Shown one piece after another: positions 25,454-35,283 of a stretch of 58,262 bases of DNA (its first letter is position 1; every line of letters starts with the position of its first letter). Source of the DNA: Strigomonas culicis (Eukaryota > Euglenozoa > Kinetoplastea > Trypanosomatida > Trypanosomatidae); the NCBI GenBank assembly GCA_000482145.1, contig AUXH01000042.1, positions 1-58,262 on the forward strand, read 5' to 3'. The position numbers were made by a program, and so were the translations under genes. The notes beneath the pieces are model-generated. The model did not search any database. It was not told the origin of the DNA and saw only the letters and a program-made list of their open reading frames with translations.

Positions 25454-26377
25454 CTACTGGTAGTAGTTGCCGCGCATGCCACCACCGCCACGGTGGTGAA
25501 AGGGCGGATACCCCCCATCGTTGTGGTAGTAGTTGGCGGCGTGGCTGTGGTTGTCGCCCGGCGGCGGTCCCTGCGCATAGTAGTTCTTGCCGCCGCCGCT
25601 GTACGGCTGCGCGGCGGGGCCGCCCCTGCCGCCCTCGCCCGTACTGACAGCGCCGCCATGGTTTTGGTAGTAGTTGTTCTGGTTCACCGATCTGGCGAGC
25701 GGGCGGGCGCGCGCGGCCGTGGCGAGGCCCGCGTAGAGATCCTCTTCCGTCTCTGGGAGCGCGACGGAGAGCGTGAGCGGCGCCTCCACCGCTTCCTCGC
25801 GCACCTTCTTCTCCGGCGGCGGCAGCGACTCGCCGACGCTGCGCCTGTCGGCCTTGCTGCTCTGCGCGTCGTCCAGCTCCACAGACGGCGGCGCGGGCGG
25901 CGCGCTGGCGGCCGCGAGCCCGGGGCTGGTCACGGCGCTGCGCCGCGGCGACACCGTGACGCTGCCCGTCGCGGTCACTGGCACGGAGTCCCGGCGGCGC
26001 TTCTCCAGCTCCTCGCGCTTCCGGGCCATGCGGGTCTTGAAGTCGTCGAGGCTCAGCGACGCCTTGGTGCTCGCCGCGGCGGCTTCTGCCGTCGGCGGCT
26101 CCGGCGCGGCCGGGGCCTGCAGCCCCGCCAGTCGCTCCCGCACCCCCCGCAGCTGCTCCGGCGTTGCGTGCGCGGTGCCCTCCACCGTGCGGAGGAGCGC
26201 CTCTAACGTTTGCTGCTCCACGGCGGCGGCGGCGACCGGCACCTCGACGCCGTCCGCGACGGCCCGCATGAGCTCGCGCACGTCCTCCGGCTCTAGGATG
26301 GCCTGCTGTGCAAACGGCTGCAGGAGCGCCTTGATCGCCTCGCGCACCTCACGCTTGTTCGTGTGGTGCACCGACAT
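25454..26377 (-). CDS. RNA-polymerase-CTD-reader-like protein with Gly/Tyr/Asn-rich tail
   Basis: 307 residues from the first ATG at 26377. Residues 6-45 (KREVREAIKALLQPFA, then LEPEDVRELMRAVADGVEV) closely resemble the small helical motif near the C-terminus of PHRF1, SCAF1 and SCAF11 (E-E-V-K-x-A-I-K-P-x-Y ... I-T-K-E-E-Y-K-x-I-x-R-K-A-V), which is related to Set2 SRI-type binding to the RNA polymerase II CTD. The middle is Ala/Pro-rich with a basic helix (DFKTRMARKREELEKRRRD). The C-terminal 90 residues are a prion-like run of NNYYQN, KNYYAQ, ANYYHN and GNYYQ blocks with Gly and RGG-like sites, typical of RNA-granule or phase-separating proteins. Function is inferred from motif resemblance only. 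Confidence 0.6.
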   Translation of the reverse strand: MSVHHTNKREVREAIKALLQPFAQQAILEPEDVRELMRAVADGVEVPVAAAAVEQQTLEALLRTVEGTAHATPEQLRGVRERLAGLQAPAAPEPPTAEAAAASTKASLSLDDFKTRMARKREELEKRRRDSVPVTATGSVTVSPRRSAVTSPGLAAASAPPAPPSVELDDAQSSKADRRSVGESLPPPEKKVREEAVEAPLTLSVALPETEEDLYAGLATAARARPLARSVNQNNYYQNHGGAVSTGEGGRGGPAAQPYSGGGKNYYAQGPPPGDNHSHAANYYHNDGGYPPFHHRGGGGMRGNYYQ

Positions 26378-26820
26378 GGGTGGGTGTAGTTCGTGCAAAG
26401 GAATCGAAAATAGGAGTATTGATAAAGACTCACTGAAAACAAAACAATAGGAGTAGAAGAGAGAGAACGAGAGAGAGAGAGAGAGAGAGGGTGTGTGTGG
26501 GTGGGTTGGAAAGCCAAAACCAATTCAGAGAGAGGAAGATCCATGAATAAACATAACACTTTCGCTTACTTTTTATTTTGCTTTGCTAAATTGTGTATGT
26601 GTGTGTAGACGTTTGAATTTTATTAAGCAAACCTATAAGGCGAAGAAGTAAGAAACAAAAACAAAATACATACTAATACTAGATATCAATTACTAGTTCA
26701 GCGTTTCCGCTCCGCTGGGCGAGTATACGCTCGCGGCTGTTCCTATAACTGTACAACCAGGTTCGCTACTTCTTGTTTTCCTTTGTATTTTTCATTCGCT
26801 ACGGCGGGCACTCCCTCACA
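26378..26820. other. Intergenic spacer with (GA)n
   Basis: 443 bases with (GA)n at 26469-26489 and an A/T-rich remainder. No gene was seen. Confidence 0.5.
26433..26489 (-). promoter_or_regulatory. Predicted trans-splice acceptor for the SCAF-like gene
   Basis: Coding-strand (CT)n tract (26469-26489) and more pyrimidines lead to TTTTCAG with AG at 26434-26433, 56 bases before the ATG at 26377. This supports that start over the longer frame, whose first codon is not ATG. Confidence 0.5.
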
Positions 26821-27402
26821 CTATGCGAAGCGGTCCGCCACCTGCCATGCCTTGACGCGGTACTCCGCAATGGGGTCCTTCACAAACTGCTGCGCATAGA
26901 GCGCCTCGCGCACGCGCTGGCGGTCGCGCTGGTCGCGCAGCTCGTCTGCGGAGTACACCTGGTTGCGCTGGAAGTCGCGCTGGAAGTAGCGCTCCCGCGC
27001 GTAGAACTTCGTAAAGTTGTTCCAGGCCAGCATGCAGGCGTAGAAGCTGAAGAAGGACCAGCGCACCGACGTCCCCGACTTGTTGATCAGCCGCGTGTAG
27101 AAGTAGTTACAGAAGGCCGCGCCGAAGAGGCTCGTCACTAAAACGGGTGTGCAGCGGATGTTCGAGCTGAGGAGGGTGTGCAGGTTCCAGTGCGCCTCGC
27201 CCTCCGGGGCCTTGTAGACGCGCTCCACCAGCGACGTGCTGGGCGCGTCCTTGTTGTCAAGGAAGAAGTCGAACTGGCGAAAGTTGGGCTCGAACTGATT
27301 GTCGACCTGCACGGTGGGGACGGAGCCGTGCCAGTTCGCGGAAGTGGGCACGAAGTCTTGGCCAATGACGGAGTGGCCCTGTCCGGTAAAACCACCGGGC
27401 AT
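26821..27402 (-). CDS. Conserved hypothetical protein with one TM segment, possibly mitochondrial
   Basis: 193 residues. The N-terminal 70 are polar and Asn/Phe-rich. One or two hydrophobic stretches lie at about 95-135 (VLVTSLFGAAFCNYFYTRL and WSFFSFYACMLAWNNF). The C-terminal 60 residues are strongly charged and Arg/Gln/Tyr-rich (YARERYFQRDFQRNQVY, then RDQRDRQRVREALYAQQF), a composition common in accessory subunits of trypanosomatid mitochondrial membrane complexes. I cannot name a family or a complex. Confidence 0.7.
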   Translation of the reverse strand: MPGGFTGQGHSVIGQDFVPTSANWHGSVPTVQVDNQFEPNFRQFDFFLDNKDAPSTSLVERVYKAPEGEAHWNLHTLLSSNIRCTPVLVTSLFGAAFCNYFYTRLINKSGTSVRWSFFSFYACMLAWNNFTKFYARERYFQRDFQRNQVYSADELRDQRDRQRVREALYAQQFVKDPIAEYRVKAWQVADRFA

Positions 27403-27779
27403 TGTGTTGTGGACTAGAACTTCCTACTGATGAAGAGACGAAGAGCACGGGAGGAAGAGTCAAGGCTGCCGAATTGCTCTACAAGTGTCGCACCAGTGAT
27501 TGATACGAAAAATAAAACACAGACAGAAATAAGCGTTTCTCGCTTCTTTTCCCAGCCGTTACTGTTTTTGTTGTTGCACTTTTTTTTCTGCTCATTTTTT
27601 TTCTTTTTTTTTTGCATGGTAAAATGCGTATACAATAAACAGTACATCGAAAGACAAAAAAAAAAGGATAATATGCATAAATGGTAGAACTCATAGTTAC
27701 AATAAATTACATCGACACAAAGGGCAACACGGTTGAACCCACATGATTATCACCGGAGTACGTCTAGGGGCCATTGTAT
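27403..27779. other. Intergenic spacer
   Basis: 377 bases with long plus-strand T and A runs near 27580-27665. No gene was seen. Confidence 0.5.
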
Positions 27780-29720
27780 CTATGTCGTACGCTGCACGGT
27801 GTTCATTAATTCGGGCGGAGAGTACAATTCATAGTTGATATCGCTATTAATGTATTGCCCTAGAAGGGCGCGCAGTTCCTCATTCTGCAAGCGCAGCGCT
27901 TCCGTTTCGGCTAGTTGGGTCTTGCGCTGCTGCAGCTGCGCCAGGTACTGCTCGAGCCCCTCCTCTAGGGCCGACCACACCTGGAAGTGGTCCTTCGCGA
28001 CGGGCTCCGCCAGCTTCTTCCAGTAGGCCTTCTCCGCCGCCTTGCGGCGCTCCCGCTGCACCTGCTGCGCGTGCTGCTTGTTCTTCGTGGTGGACGTGGC
28101 GTTCTGCTCCTTCTCGCTCTCCGCCTTCTGCTTCTGGTCCTCCAGGTAGACGGTGAGGGCGCGTATCGCCTCTTGCGGGTTGATCAGCGCGACGGACTCA
28201 TCCTCATTCTCCACGATGAAGTACTCGAGGAGGTCCCGCACGTCGTCGTTCTTTTCGATCTTGAGCGTCGTCAGGATGCCCTCCAGCGCCGCCTGCTCTT
28301 CGGTCGTGCCCTCCACGGACTCGATCGCCAGGCGCACGTTCTCGTCCACGAGGAAGGGCGCCTGCGCGCGGAGGATCTGCAGCAGCATCAGGGCGGGCTC
28401 GCTCAGCTCCACCGCGGCGAGCGTCTCGTCCTCCGCGTCGTCCTCCATCCCCTCCAGGTTCTCCTGCTCGTCCGGCCAGAAGCTGAGCTCCGGCGGCTGC
28501 CACGGCAAGTTGAGGATGTCCTCGAAGAGGACGCGGTCGGCCTGCAGGACGCGGTGCACCTTCTGCTTGCACTTCTGATTGTTCAGCTTCCAAAGCTGGC
28601 GGTACTTCTCCTTGTCCGTCTTCTCAAAGAGCTGGAACTTCTTCTGCAGGTCCTGGTACTGCGTGTCGACGCGGCGCAGCTGGTTCGTGAGGTCCTTGTT
28701 GAGCCGCTGGTGGCGCTTCTCCGACTCCTGGTGGCGCGCGATGAGATTGCTCATCGTGTCCTGCAGCTTTCCGATCCGCCGCTTATAGAGCGTGTTCGCG
28801 TTCTTGCTCTCCTTCACGCGCTCGCGCAGCACCTGCAGGTTGTAGTTGAGTCGCTCCCCGTTGAGCATAAAGTCGGATTTGCCCTTCTCGAGCTCCTCTA
28901 TCAGTTCGTGGATCTCCTTCTTCTGCGAGCCCTTCGCCTCGTTGTAGTCCTCGTAGCCCTCCTCGTAGCGCTCCTCTAGTTTTTTCTGCGCCTCGACGAT
29001 CTTCGCCTCGCGCTGCTTCCGGTACATGGTCTCCTTCGTGCGGCGGGTCTTGATGAGCTGCTCCAGCTCGCCGTCGCACTGGGCCATGTAGTCCTTCCGC
29101 TCCTTCTCGTACGTCTTCTCGACCTGCTCCAGCTCGCCCGTGTAGTTGTCGAGGTAGTCGTCCGTCATGGTGTGCATGGTCTGAACTAGTTTGTTCACAT
29201 CCTCCGCGTTATCCTTGAGGAGCTTGACGTAGGACCCCTCGCTCTCCTCTAAGTTTGCTTGCACCGAGCGTATGAGCTGGTTCTTGGCGGCTATGACCTC
29301 GTCGCAGTCCTTCTTCTGTTGCTCAAAGGCGCGGTGCAGCTCGTTGGCCACGTTCTGCTGGTACAGCGACGCAAAGCCCATGTCGAGCGCACCCTGCTTC
29401 ACCTCACTCTCCTGTACGTCTGCGGTGCGCTTCGAGCGTCGCTCCGCGGCGTCCGCCTCCGCCTGCCGCTGGCGCTCGTTCTCGTTGTGGCTGGCCTGCA
29501 CGCTGTAGCCGGTCGTCTCGGCGGTCGCGTGGCTGTGCACCTCCGCCATGTGCGACCGCGCCTCGCGCGCGCGCCGGTCGCCCTCCATCGCCGCAGAGGA
29601 GCGGTCCTCCGCGGCGTCATCGCCGCCGTTCTCACGGCTGCGGTCTGCTTTGAGCCTCTTCTCGATGCGCTCCCGCTTGATCGCAAGGCGCTGCTCCAGC
29701 GTGGTTTGATTCGCGTCCAT
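27780..29720 (-). CDS. DRC1: Nexin-dynein regulatory complex subunit DRC1
   Basis: 646 residues from the ATG at 29720 (MDANQTTLEQRL). The frame is open for ten more codons to a TTG, but a splice acceptor AG at 29745-29744 lies inside that extension, which settles the start. Nearly the whole protein is coiled coil. Family markers: YVKLLKDNAEDVNKLVQTM, ERLNYNLQVLRERVKE, YKRRIGKLQDTMSNL, KVHRVLQADRVLFED followed by ILNLPWQPP, and a C-terminal ELRALLGQYINSDINYEL. These match DRC1 (CCDC164) of ciliated eukaryotes. DRC1 is a core scaffold of the nexin-dynein regulatory complex linking outer doublets in the motile axoneme. A possible DRC12 partner is encoded near 45 kb. Confidence 0.92.
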   Translation of the reverse strand: MDANQTTLEQRLAIKRERIEKRLKADRSRENGGDDAAEDRSSAAMEGDRRAREARSHMAEVHSHATAETTGYSVQASHNENERQRQAEADAAERRSKRTADVQESEVKQGALDMGFASLYQQNVANELHRAFEQQKKDCDEVIAAKNQLIRSVQANLEESEGSYVKLLKDNAEDVNKLVQTMHTMTDDYLDNYTGELEQVEKTYEKERKDYMAQCDGELEQLIKTRRTKETMYRKQREAKIVEAQKKLEERYEEGYEDYNEAKGSQKKEIHELIEELEKGKSDFMLNGERLNYNLQVLRERVKESKNANTLYKRRIGKLQDTMSNLIARHQESEKRHQRLNKDLTNQLRRVDTQYQDLQKKFQLFEKTDKEKYRQLWKLNNQKCKQKVHRVLQADRVLFEDILNLPWQPPELSFWPDEQENLEGMEDDAEDETLAAVELSEPALMLLQILRAQAPFLVDENVRLAIESVEGTTEEQAALEGILTTLKIEKNDDVRDLLEYFIVENEDESVALINPQEAIRALTVYLEDQKQKAESEKEQNATSTTKNKQHAQQVQRERRKAAEKAYWKKLAEPVAKDHFQVWSALEEGLEQYLAQLQQRKTQLAETEALRLQNEELRALLGQYINSDINYELYSPPELMNTVQRTT

Positions 29721-29743
29721 GCGCTTCTGCGTGACAGTGCTTA

Positions 29744-29757
29744 CTGACAAATAGAAT

Positions 29758-29794
<37 letters not shown>
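29744..29794 (-). promoter_or_regulatory. Predicted trans-splice acceptor for DRC1
   Basis: A pure coding-strand (CT)17 tract at 29794-29761 is followed by TTGATTCTATTTGTCAG, with the first AG at 29745-29744. The ATG follows 23 bases later. This is the clearest splice signal in the window. Confidence 0.6.
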
Positions 29795-29796
<2 letters not shown>

Positions 29797-30440
29797 TTAG
29801 AGCCAATGAAAATGAAAATGCAGTAACCACGAGAAAATATGCGATGAATGGGAAAAAAACAGCGGTGCGGTGTTCTTTTTTTCGGTACGTGGACAAGCAT
29901 GTGCGTCATGCTTTTAGCTATTCGTATTCTATAGGAGTGAACAGGTCAAAACGAGTATAGTCATATATGAAAAATGGACTGGTATAATATGTGCATAGTG
30001 TTAAATTGCCATTACTATTAGTTTTCTTCTTTGGAAACTTACTTAGACCATTCAAAAAAAAAAAAGGTGTTTGTCGAAAATACACTTTATTTGTTATTAT
30101 TATTACTTTTATCATTGTAGTCCCAATTGAAGGACACTACACACGCGAAGAACTCCTTGCGTGTTTTTAAGAAAAGAAATGTGTATGTATGTGTTGAGTT
30201 CTGCGGGAGAAACGGTTTTATCCTTCTTCTATATAAATTGTCATGTTTATTGAAATGATACTCTTCTGGCCGCTTACCTTGATGAGGGTTGATTGTACTC
30301 TCTTTTGTAATTATCTTTCTTATTTCTCTGTTCACGTTACGCAATAAAACAATATATGTCCTGCCGGTATAACGGCAGTGCTTGTCTCGTCCCTTTTACG
30401 TCTGTACCAAAAGAAGATAATAATGAAAAAAAAGTATCCA

Positions 30441-30464
30441 TATATATATATATATATATATATA
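30441..30464. repeat. (TA)n microsatellite
   Basis: Twelve uninterrupted TA units in the spacer upstream of DRC1. Similar runs lie at 13604-13622 and 51999-52022. Confidence 0.9.
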
Positions 30465-31103
30465 AGAAACACGATGTGTGCTCAAGGCCCGTAGAAGACA
30501 TTGTTAACGTACATAGAAGGATTGATGAAGAAGAAGAAAAAAAAGACGGTAAGGAAGTACTTGGCTCCAGGGAATTCTGTGAGTCAACTGTATATCCACT
30601 TTCTTCTTTCTTTTAGGTTCTCATACTTGCCTTTCTTTGCTTCTTACGAAGAGGCACCCATGTGCGCTTTTTTATATATGTTTCTAACGCCCCTCAAATA
30701 AGTCTCTTTTCGAAAAGGACCCATTATAGCTGTACTATAATACTAAGCTATCGATTCCTAGCGTATCCACCGGAAGAGCCTCGATTACACCAAGGTGAGC
30801 AACCGGTTCACAGGTGCTGTTGGCACAAGAGGCACGAAACACGCTGTACACTTGGCTGCACGCCCTCTACTTTTTTTTTTGCTTCTTGAATTGTAGAGGG
30901 CATCCGCACAGCAGGGATACCATCCAGCACAGCAAAAAAGAACGATACGAACAGCGCACACACCATTAGCAAAGGTTGTGTAGTAAGGTCGTCGTCTCTT
31001 TCTTCTCTCCCCGCCTTCAGAAAAAAAAAACGAGTCAGAAACAAACCCGAACGACTGAAGAAGAAGGAAAAGAGAGAAAGAGCACCCCTTGGCGCCTGCA
31101 TCG

Positions 31104-33389
31104 TCAGTTGCGTGCGTGCATGAATCGCTCCATTGGCGTAAACACCAATGCGCTATGGTTTCTAAACTCGGACACACTCTGTGAGCTGCGATAGATGGAG
31201 CTGCCGTCCGGTGACGGCGACAGGCCGAGCTCGCTCTTGCGGTGGCTGCTGAGGTCGCCCTTGGACGGCGTGCCCTGCACCTGCGGGAAGGGCTCCAACA
31301 TGTAGCGCGCGATGGCCGTGTTGGGGAAGACGAGCAGCGTCTCCTTGATCTCCGGCAGGAAGTCGTAGTTGGCGACGGCCATCGCCGCGTAGGGGCAGTC
31401 AGCGAGGTCGCTCTTCTGGGCGAGCACGCTGAACATGGAGAGGATGACCTCCTTCGGCATCTCGAGCCGCAGCGCTAGGCGGCCAATGGCGTTGAGCACG
31501 TCGCTGTGGTACATGGCGAACTGCTTCAGCGCCATGTTCATGATGGTGACCAGCCGCGCCGCGTTGCCCTCCTGCTGGATCAGCTTGATGGCGCTCGTCG
31601 CGGGCACCGACGGCGGCGGCAGCGCCGGGCGCGCGGTGGCGTCCCGGCAGCGGCTGTGCGTGCACTGGCAGCGGAAGTAGGCGTACTGCGGCTCCGCCGT
31701 CAGCACCGCGTTGAGCGGCGCGTGCCGCTCCGCGCACTGGCGACAGAGGCCGACGACCGCGCCGTTGACCGCGAAGGTGTACATGAGCTGGTAGGGCGGC
31801 GCCGCGCGGACCTCGTAGAGGCCGCGCGTGCAGCCGCACTCGCCGGTGCCGCCGCGCTTCGGCGTCCGCTCGAGCGCGGCCTCGCTCGTGCTGTCGGTCC
31901 GCGGGTCGTTGAAGGCGAGCTCGAAGAGGGTGGCGGCGGCCGCGACGACGGTCTGCGGGTTCGCGGCGCGCTGCAGGCTCTCGAGCAGCACGTCGAGCGC
32001 GATGGTGGAGGCGAGCGCGACGTTGCGCGCGGAGCGGCGCGCGATGCTACCGACGACGCGGAAGGCGCTGCACAGGCCCTCCGTGTGGAGCGCGTCGCGC
32101 CTGCACACGCGGGCGACGATCTCGAGGGGGTCGAGGTTCATGACGCGGCGCTGGAAGGCGGCGTTGCTGTCCACGGCGCCGGCCACGAGATCGCAGAAGA
32201 GCTTCTCGAGGAGGAGGTTGTCCGTGTAGGTGAGCACCTGGCGCAGCGGCTCCAGGTCGCGCAGGTGGCACTCGTTCGACTCCGTGCAGTGCAGGACGAG
32301 GTCCCCGACCCACCCGATCGACGCGTTGACGAGCTGCAGGAGGCGGCTGCGCTCCGTGTCGGCGTTCACGTGCGTCGTGACGACGGACGGGCGGCAGACG
32401 ACGACCGGCTCGCGCATCTCGAGCGTGTTGTGCGAGAGGAAGACGGCGAGGCGCCCCTGCACCGTCGCGGCGCGCAGAAAGAGCGGCGTGAACTCGTCGC
32501 ACAGCGCGACGTTCCACTTCTCGCTCATGTCCTGCGCGCCGACGAGGCAACCGGCGAGGATGTCCTCGTAGAGGGAGAGCATCGTGCTCTCCTTGATGGG
32601 CATGTCGTCATCCAGGCAGCACTCGAGCTCGCTGACCACGAAATCTAAGACGAAGTGAAGAAAGCGGAGAATCTGGTCCGCCAGCTCGGAGAAGGCGTTG
32701 TCCGTGGGTACGGCCGACGCGTTCTCCTCATCCACGTCGATCGGGCAAGGGTACTGCAGTGTCACGAGGAGCGGGTACATGGTGATGGACGCCATGACGA
32801 CGCCGTACGGCGGGTTTGTGTCCATGAGGTTGGTGCACTCCTGCATGTACTCTATCATTTCGCGTGGCGGCACGGGCGTGAGGTCCGGGTTCTGGACGCC
32901 CTGAAGGTGAAACCGTGCCAAGCGGTCTATAAAATCTTTGGATGGAATCACGCACACCACCTGAGCGGAGTTGATCCAGCCGCCGCAGCGCAGACGGAAG
33001 TACGTGAGCGACTCGTCCTCGGGAGACACCGCGCTGGAGACGACCTCCATCAAACAGCCGCCGTAGAGGGGGGCCAGCTTGTAGCTGCTCTGCTTCGGGC
33101 GCGTGTGGACCGCGGCCGAGGTGTCGTTGTACTGAATCAGCGGGTTGCGGATCACCACCTCTAGCGTCTCGAACAACTGCTCATTTACCTCAAAACACTT
33201 TGGGCAAAGAACTTTCCCACAGCCTGCCTCGACGCAGGCATACCAGGTGGCGTTGTCCATCGAGTTGGCGCGGCAGATCACGCACTGCACACCCTCCGTG
33301 ACGCGCACACACTCGTAGCGGTGGTCTGGGTCGGAGCCGTGGAACAAGGACCGCCCGCCTGCACTTCTGTTCACGTTAGCACTGTACAT
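31104..33389 (-). CDS. Large Cys-rich conserved protein with two putative zinc-binding clusters
   Basis: 761 residues. An N-terminal cluster (about 35-64) reads CVIC, then Cys, Cys and CPKCF with spacings suited to a B-box/ZZ-like zinc site (CVIC-x12-C-x4-C-x4-CPKC). A long helical middle (about 180-510) looks like an armadillo/HEAT-type solenoid (for example LLVTLQYP, FLHFVLDFVVSELECCL, LLESLQRAA). A second Cys/His-rich segment at about 535-605 (GECGCTRG, GLCRQCAERHAPL, YFRCQCTHSRC) recalls UBR-type boxes but is not a clean match. The C-terminus is Ser-rich. I do not recognise the family; a ubiquitin-related role is only a possibility. Confidence 0.7.
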   Translation of the reverse strand: MYSANVNRSAGGRSLFHGSDPDHRYECVRVTEGVQCVICRANSMDNATWYACVEAGCGKVLCPKCFEVNEQLFETLEVVIRNPLIQYNDTSAAVHTRPKQSSYKLAPLYGGCLMEVVSSAVSPEDESLTYFRLRCGGWINSAQVVCVIPSKDFIDRLARFHLQGVQNPDLTPVPPREMIEYMQECTNLMDTNPPYGVVMASITMYPLLVTLQYPCPIDVDEENASAVPTDNAFSELADQILRFLHFVLDFVVSELECCLDDDMPIKESTMLSLYEDILAGCLVGAQDMSEKWNVALCDEFTPLFLRAATVQGRLAVFLSHNTLEMREPVVVCRPSVVTTHVNADTERSRLLQLVNASIGWVGDLVLHCTESNECHLRDLEPLRQVLTYTDNLLLEKLFCDLVAGAVDSNAAFQRRVMNLDPLEIVARVCRRDALHTEGLCSAFRVVGSIARRSARNVALASTIALDVLLESLQRAANPQTVVAAAATLFELAFNDPRTDSTSEAALERTPKRGGTGECGCTRGLYEVRAAPPYQLMYTFAVNGAVVGLCRQCAERHAPLNAVLTAEPQYAYFRCQCTHSRCRDATARPALPPPSVPATSAIKLIQQEGNAARLVTIMNMALKQFAMYHSDVLNAIGRLALRLEMPKEVILSMFSVLAQKSDLADCPYAAMAVANYDFLPEIKETLLVFPNTAIARYMLEPFPQVQGTPSKGDLSSHRKSELGLSPSPDGSSIYRSSQSVSEFRNHSALVFTPMERFMHARN

Positions 33390-34266
33390 GTTTACAAAAA
33401 ACAGTCAGATTATAGGTGTGAAAACAGAAGGAGAATACTTTGGGATACTTCTATTGAGATTCAAGAAAGAAACAAAAATAAAATAAAATACAAAATGATA
33501 AATAATAATAAACGAATGAAAAAAGGAGTGAGCAAAATGAAAGAAAAAAGAAGAAAAAGAAACTCTGCAGTACGGAAAATGAGATAGAATACAGCAAAGA
33601 AAAAAAAGTAGTTCTATTGAGTCGTTTGCTTTTGTTGCTGGTTTTCTCTCCCACTTGGTGCAGTCTATAAAAATAAAAAATGTCGAAGGAGGGGGAAGCT
33701 GAAAATAAAAAATGGTTCTTAACCGAAAAAAAAAACCTAAAACTAGATAGTATACGTGAGTCGAAGACAGAAAAAACAATGTAGTAGAGAAAGAAGGTGA
33801 AACAAGACAGCAAAAGAACCGCACATCGTCCATTGCAGCTTTTCATGTCGTTCTTCTTCCTTACGATGCATGTACAAGCAACTGTGCAAGCCCTAACCGG
33901 TTTTTTGTTAGTACATTCACAATTGTTTTTGTTTTACAGATCTATCAAAACAGAACAACGCTGAAAGGCTTGTAAGAAGCGCCTCCCTTCCAATAGCCAA
34001 ATACAAAAACCGCGTGCAGACCAAAGAGGATCTCACATTGATTTTTCCCGCTACTGCTCGTGAGAGGCCATATGGCCGAAGAAGGGATACAAGCAGCATA
34101 CACCGCATAATATACAGCAAACAGAAGCAAAATGCGATATACAAGATAGACATTTTTAATTGTGTAAAGAGGACGCAAGTCATGTAAATCAGCAGAGGGC
34201 GTAGCACTTGCTCTATCGTTTAGAGTGATAGAGAGCGGATGATCCTTGGGTCCATCCGTGGTCCAG
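33390..34266. other. A/T-rich intergenic region
   Basis: 877 bases, very A-rich on the plus strand. The part next to the 761-residue gene (33390-33800) is a long broken pyrimidine tract on the coding strand. Small frames at 33917-34322 look random. No RNA gene was seen. Confidence 0.5.
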
Positions 34267-35283
34267 CTACTCGCGCGTGTCGGAGAGCTGCTTTGCCCCT
34301 TCGTAGGTGGCGCCAAACGCACAACCGCCGATGACGCCCATAAACAGATTCACGCCAAGCCCCTTCCAGAAGGCACGGTAGCCCTCATGTTGATACACCT
34401 CCCGCAGGATGTGCAGGATGGGGAAGCGCACCTTGCCCATGCTCTTGCCCACCTGGAGCCGGAGGCGGATCACGTAGAGGGGGTTCATGACGATGCCAAC
34501 GACGATGCTCGTGAGGCCGCCGACGCTCGAGTTGATGAGAACGTTGTCCGTCGTCGAGACGAGGTACGGCGGCGCGCGGTCCCGCAGCGGCCGCGGCACG
34601 ACCGCGCTCGCGAGCTGGCCGAGGGCCGGTGCCGCGGCGTAGGCGCGCCGCTTCAGGCTCTCGTAGAGGAACCACCACGCGCCGGTCAGCGGCGACACGA
34701 CGAGCGTCAGCAGCGTGCCGCGAAAGAGGCAGCGCACGCCCTGCTCCCGCACCAGCGTGTGCGTCGTGCGCCACGCCGACATGTAGTTGTGGTCGGAGGA
34801 GAAGGCGCTGCCGGCGACCATCTGCACCTGCGAGACGACGGCAAACGGGTTGAAGACGGGCGTGGAGGTGACGTCAGCCATGAGGCCCGCGCCGAAGCTG
34901 CGCCACTCGTGCTCCTGGAAGGGGATGCGCTCCTTGCCGTACTCCACCGTGAGGTAGTAGACGAGCTCGCTCACGACGGTGCCCGCGATGGCGGTCCCCG
35001 CGCCGCGGTACAGGCCACGCCAGCCGTGCGTCTGGATGACATCGCGGAACACGTCCGTGGCGCTGATGGGGCTCTTCCAACACTGCTGCCGTGCGATGAC
35101 GAGGAACAGCGGCTGGCCCAAGAAGCTGTAGGTGAAGGAGGTGGCGGCGAAGGCCGCCATCATCTTGACGGGGTTGACATCGGACCAGCCGCGGTTGACC
35201 GCGGACTTCACACGCTTGGTGTTGGCACCGCCCGCGTTGCCATCCTGCCTAGCTGCGTCGATGGCGTGGGGGCTGACTGACAT
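34267..35283 (-). CDS. Mitochondrial carrier family protein (SLC25A44-like)
   Basis: 338 residues from the ATG at 35283 (MSVSPHAID); an upstream extension is leader-like. Three tandem carrier repeats are visible: repeat 1 with QPLFLVIARQQ and GWRGLYRGAGT, repeat 2 with NPFAVVSQVQMV and GVRCLFRGTLL, repeat 3 with NPLYVIRLRLQV and GYRAFWKGLGV. The W/F-[RK]-G elements at the end of each repeat are well kept. The P-x-[DE]-x-x-[RK] salt-bridge motifs are degenerate in all three (P-L-F, P-F-A, P-L-Y), unlike ordinary carriers. Repeat 3 is nearest the SLC25A44 group in my reading. It should sit in the inner mitochondrial membrane; the substrate is unknown. Confidence 0.85.
   Translation of the reverse strand: MSVSPHAIDAARQDGNAGGANTKRVKSAVNRGWSDVNPVKMMAAFAATSFTYSFLGQPLFLVIARQQCWKSPISATDVFRDVIQTHGWRGLYRGAGTAIAGTVVSELVYYLTVEYGKERIPFQEHEWRSFGAGLMADVTSTPVFNPFAVVSQVQMVAGSAFSSDHNYMSAWRTTHTLVREQGVRCLFRGTLLTLVVSPLTGAWWFLYESLKRRAYAAAPALGQLASAVVPRPLRDRAPPYLVSTTDNVLINSSVGGLTSIVVGIVMNPLYVIRLRLQVGKSMGKVRFPILHILREVYQHEGYRAFWKGLGVNLFMGVIGGCAFGATYEGAKQLSDTRE

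Larger units (their letters stand above)
29721..31103. other. Long A/T-rich intergenic region with GA and TA repeats
   Basis: 1383 bases, the longest gene-free stretch of the window. It holds (GA)n at 29761-29794 next to DRC1 and (TA)n at 30441-30464. Frames of 60-130 codons exist but start without support, are Phe/Leu/Lys-rich and look random. Most should be the 3' UTR of the upstream 761-residue gene. Confidence 0.5.

Noticed and set aside
27727..27740. B-box-like gggttcaaccg on the minus strand
   Set aside because: The flanks do not pair into a T arm and no A box is present.
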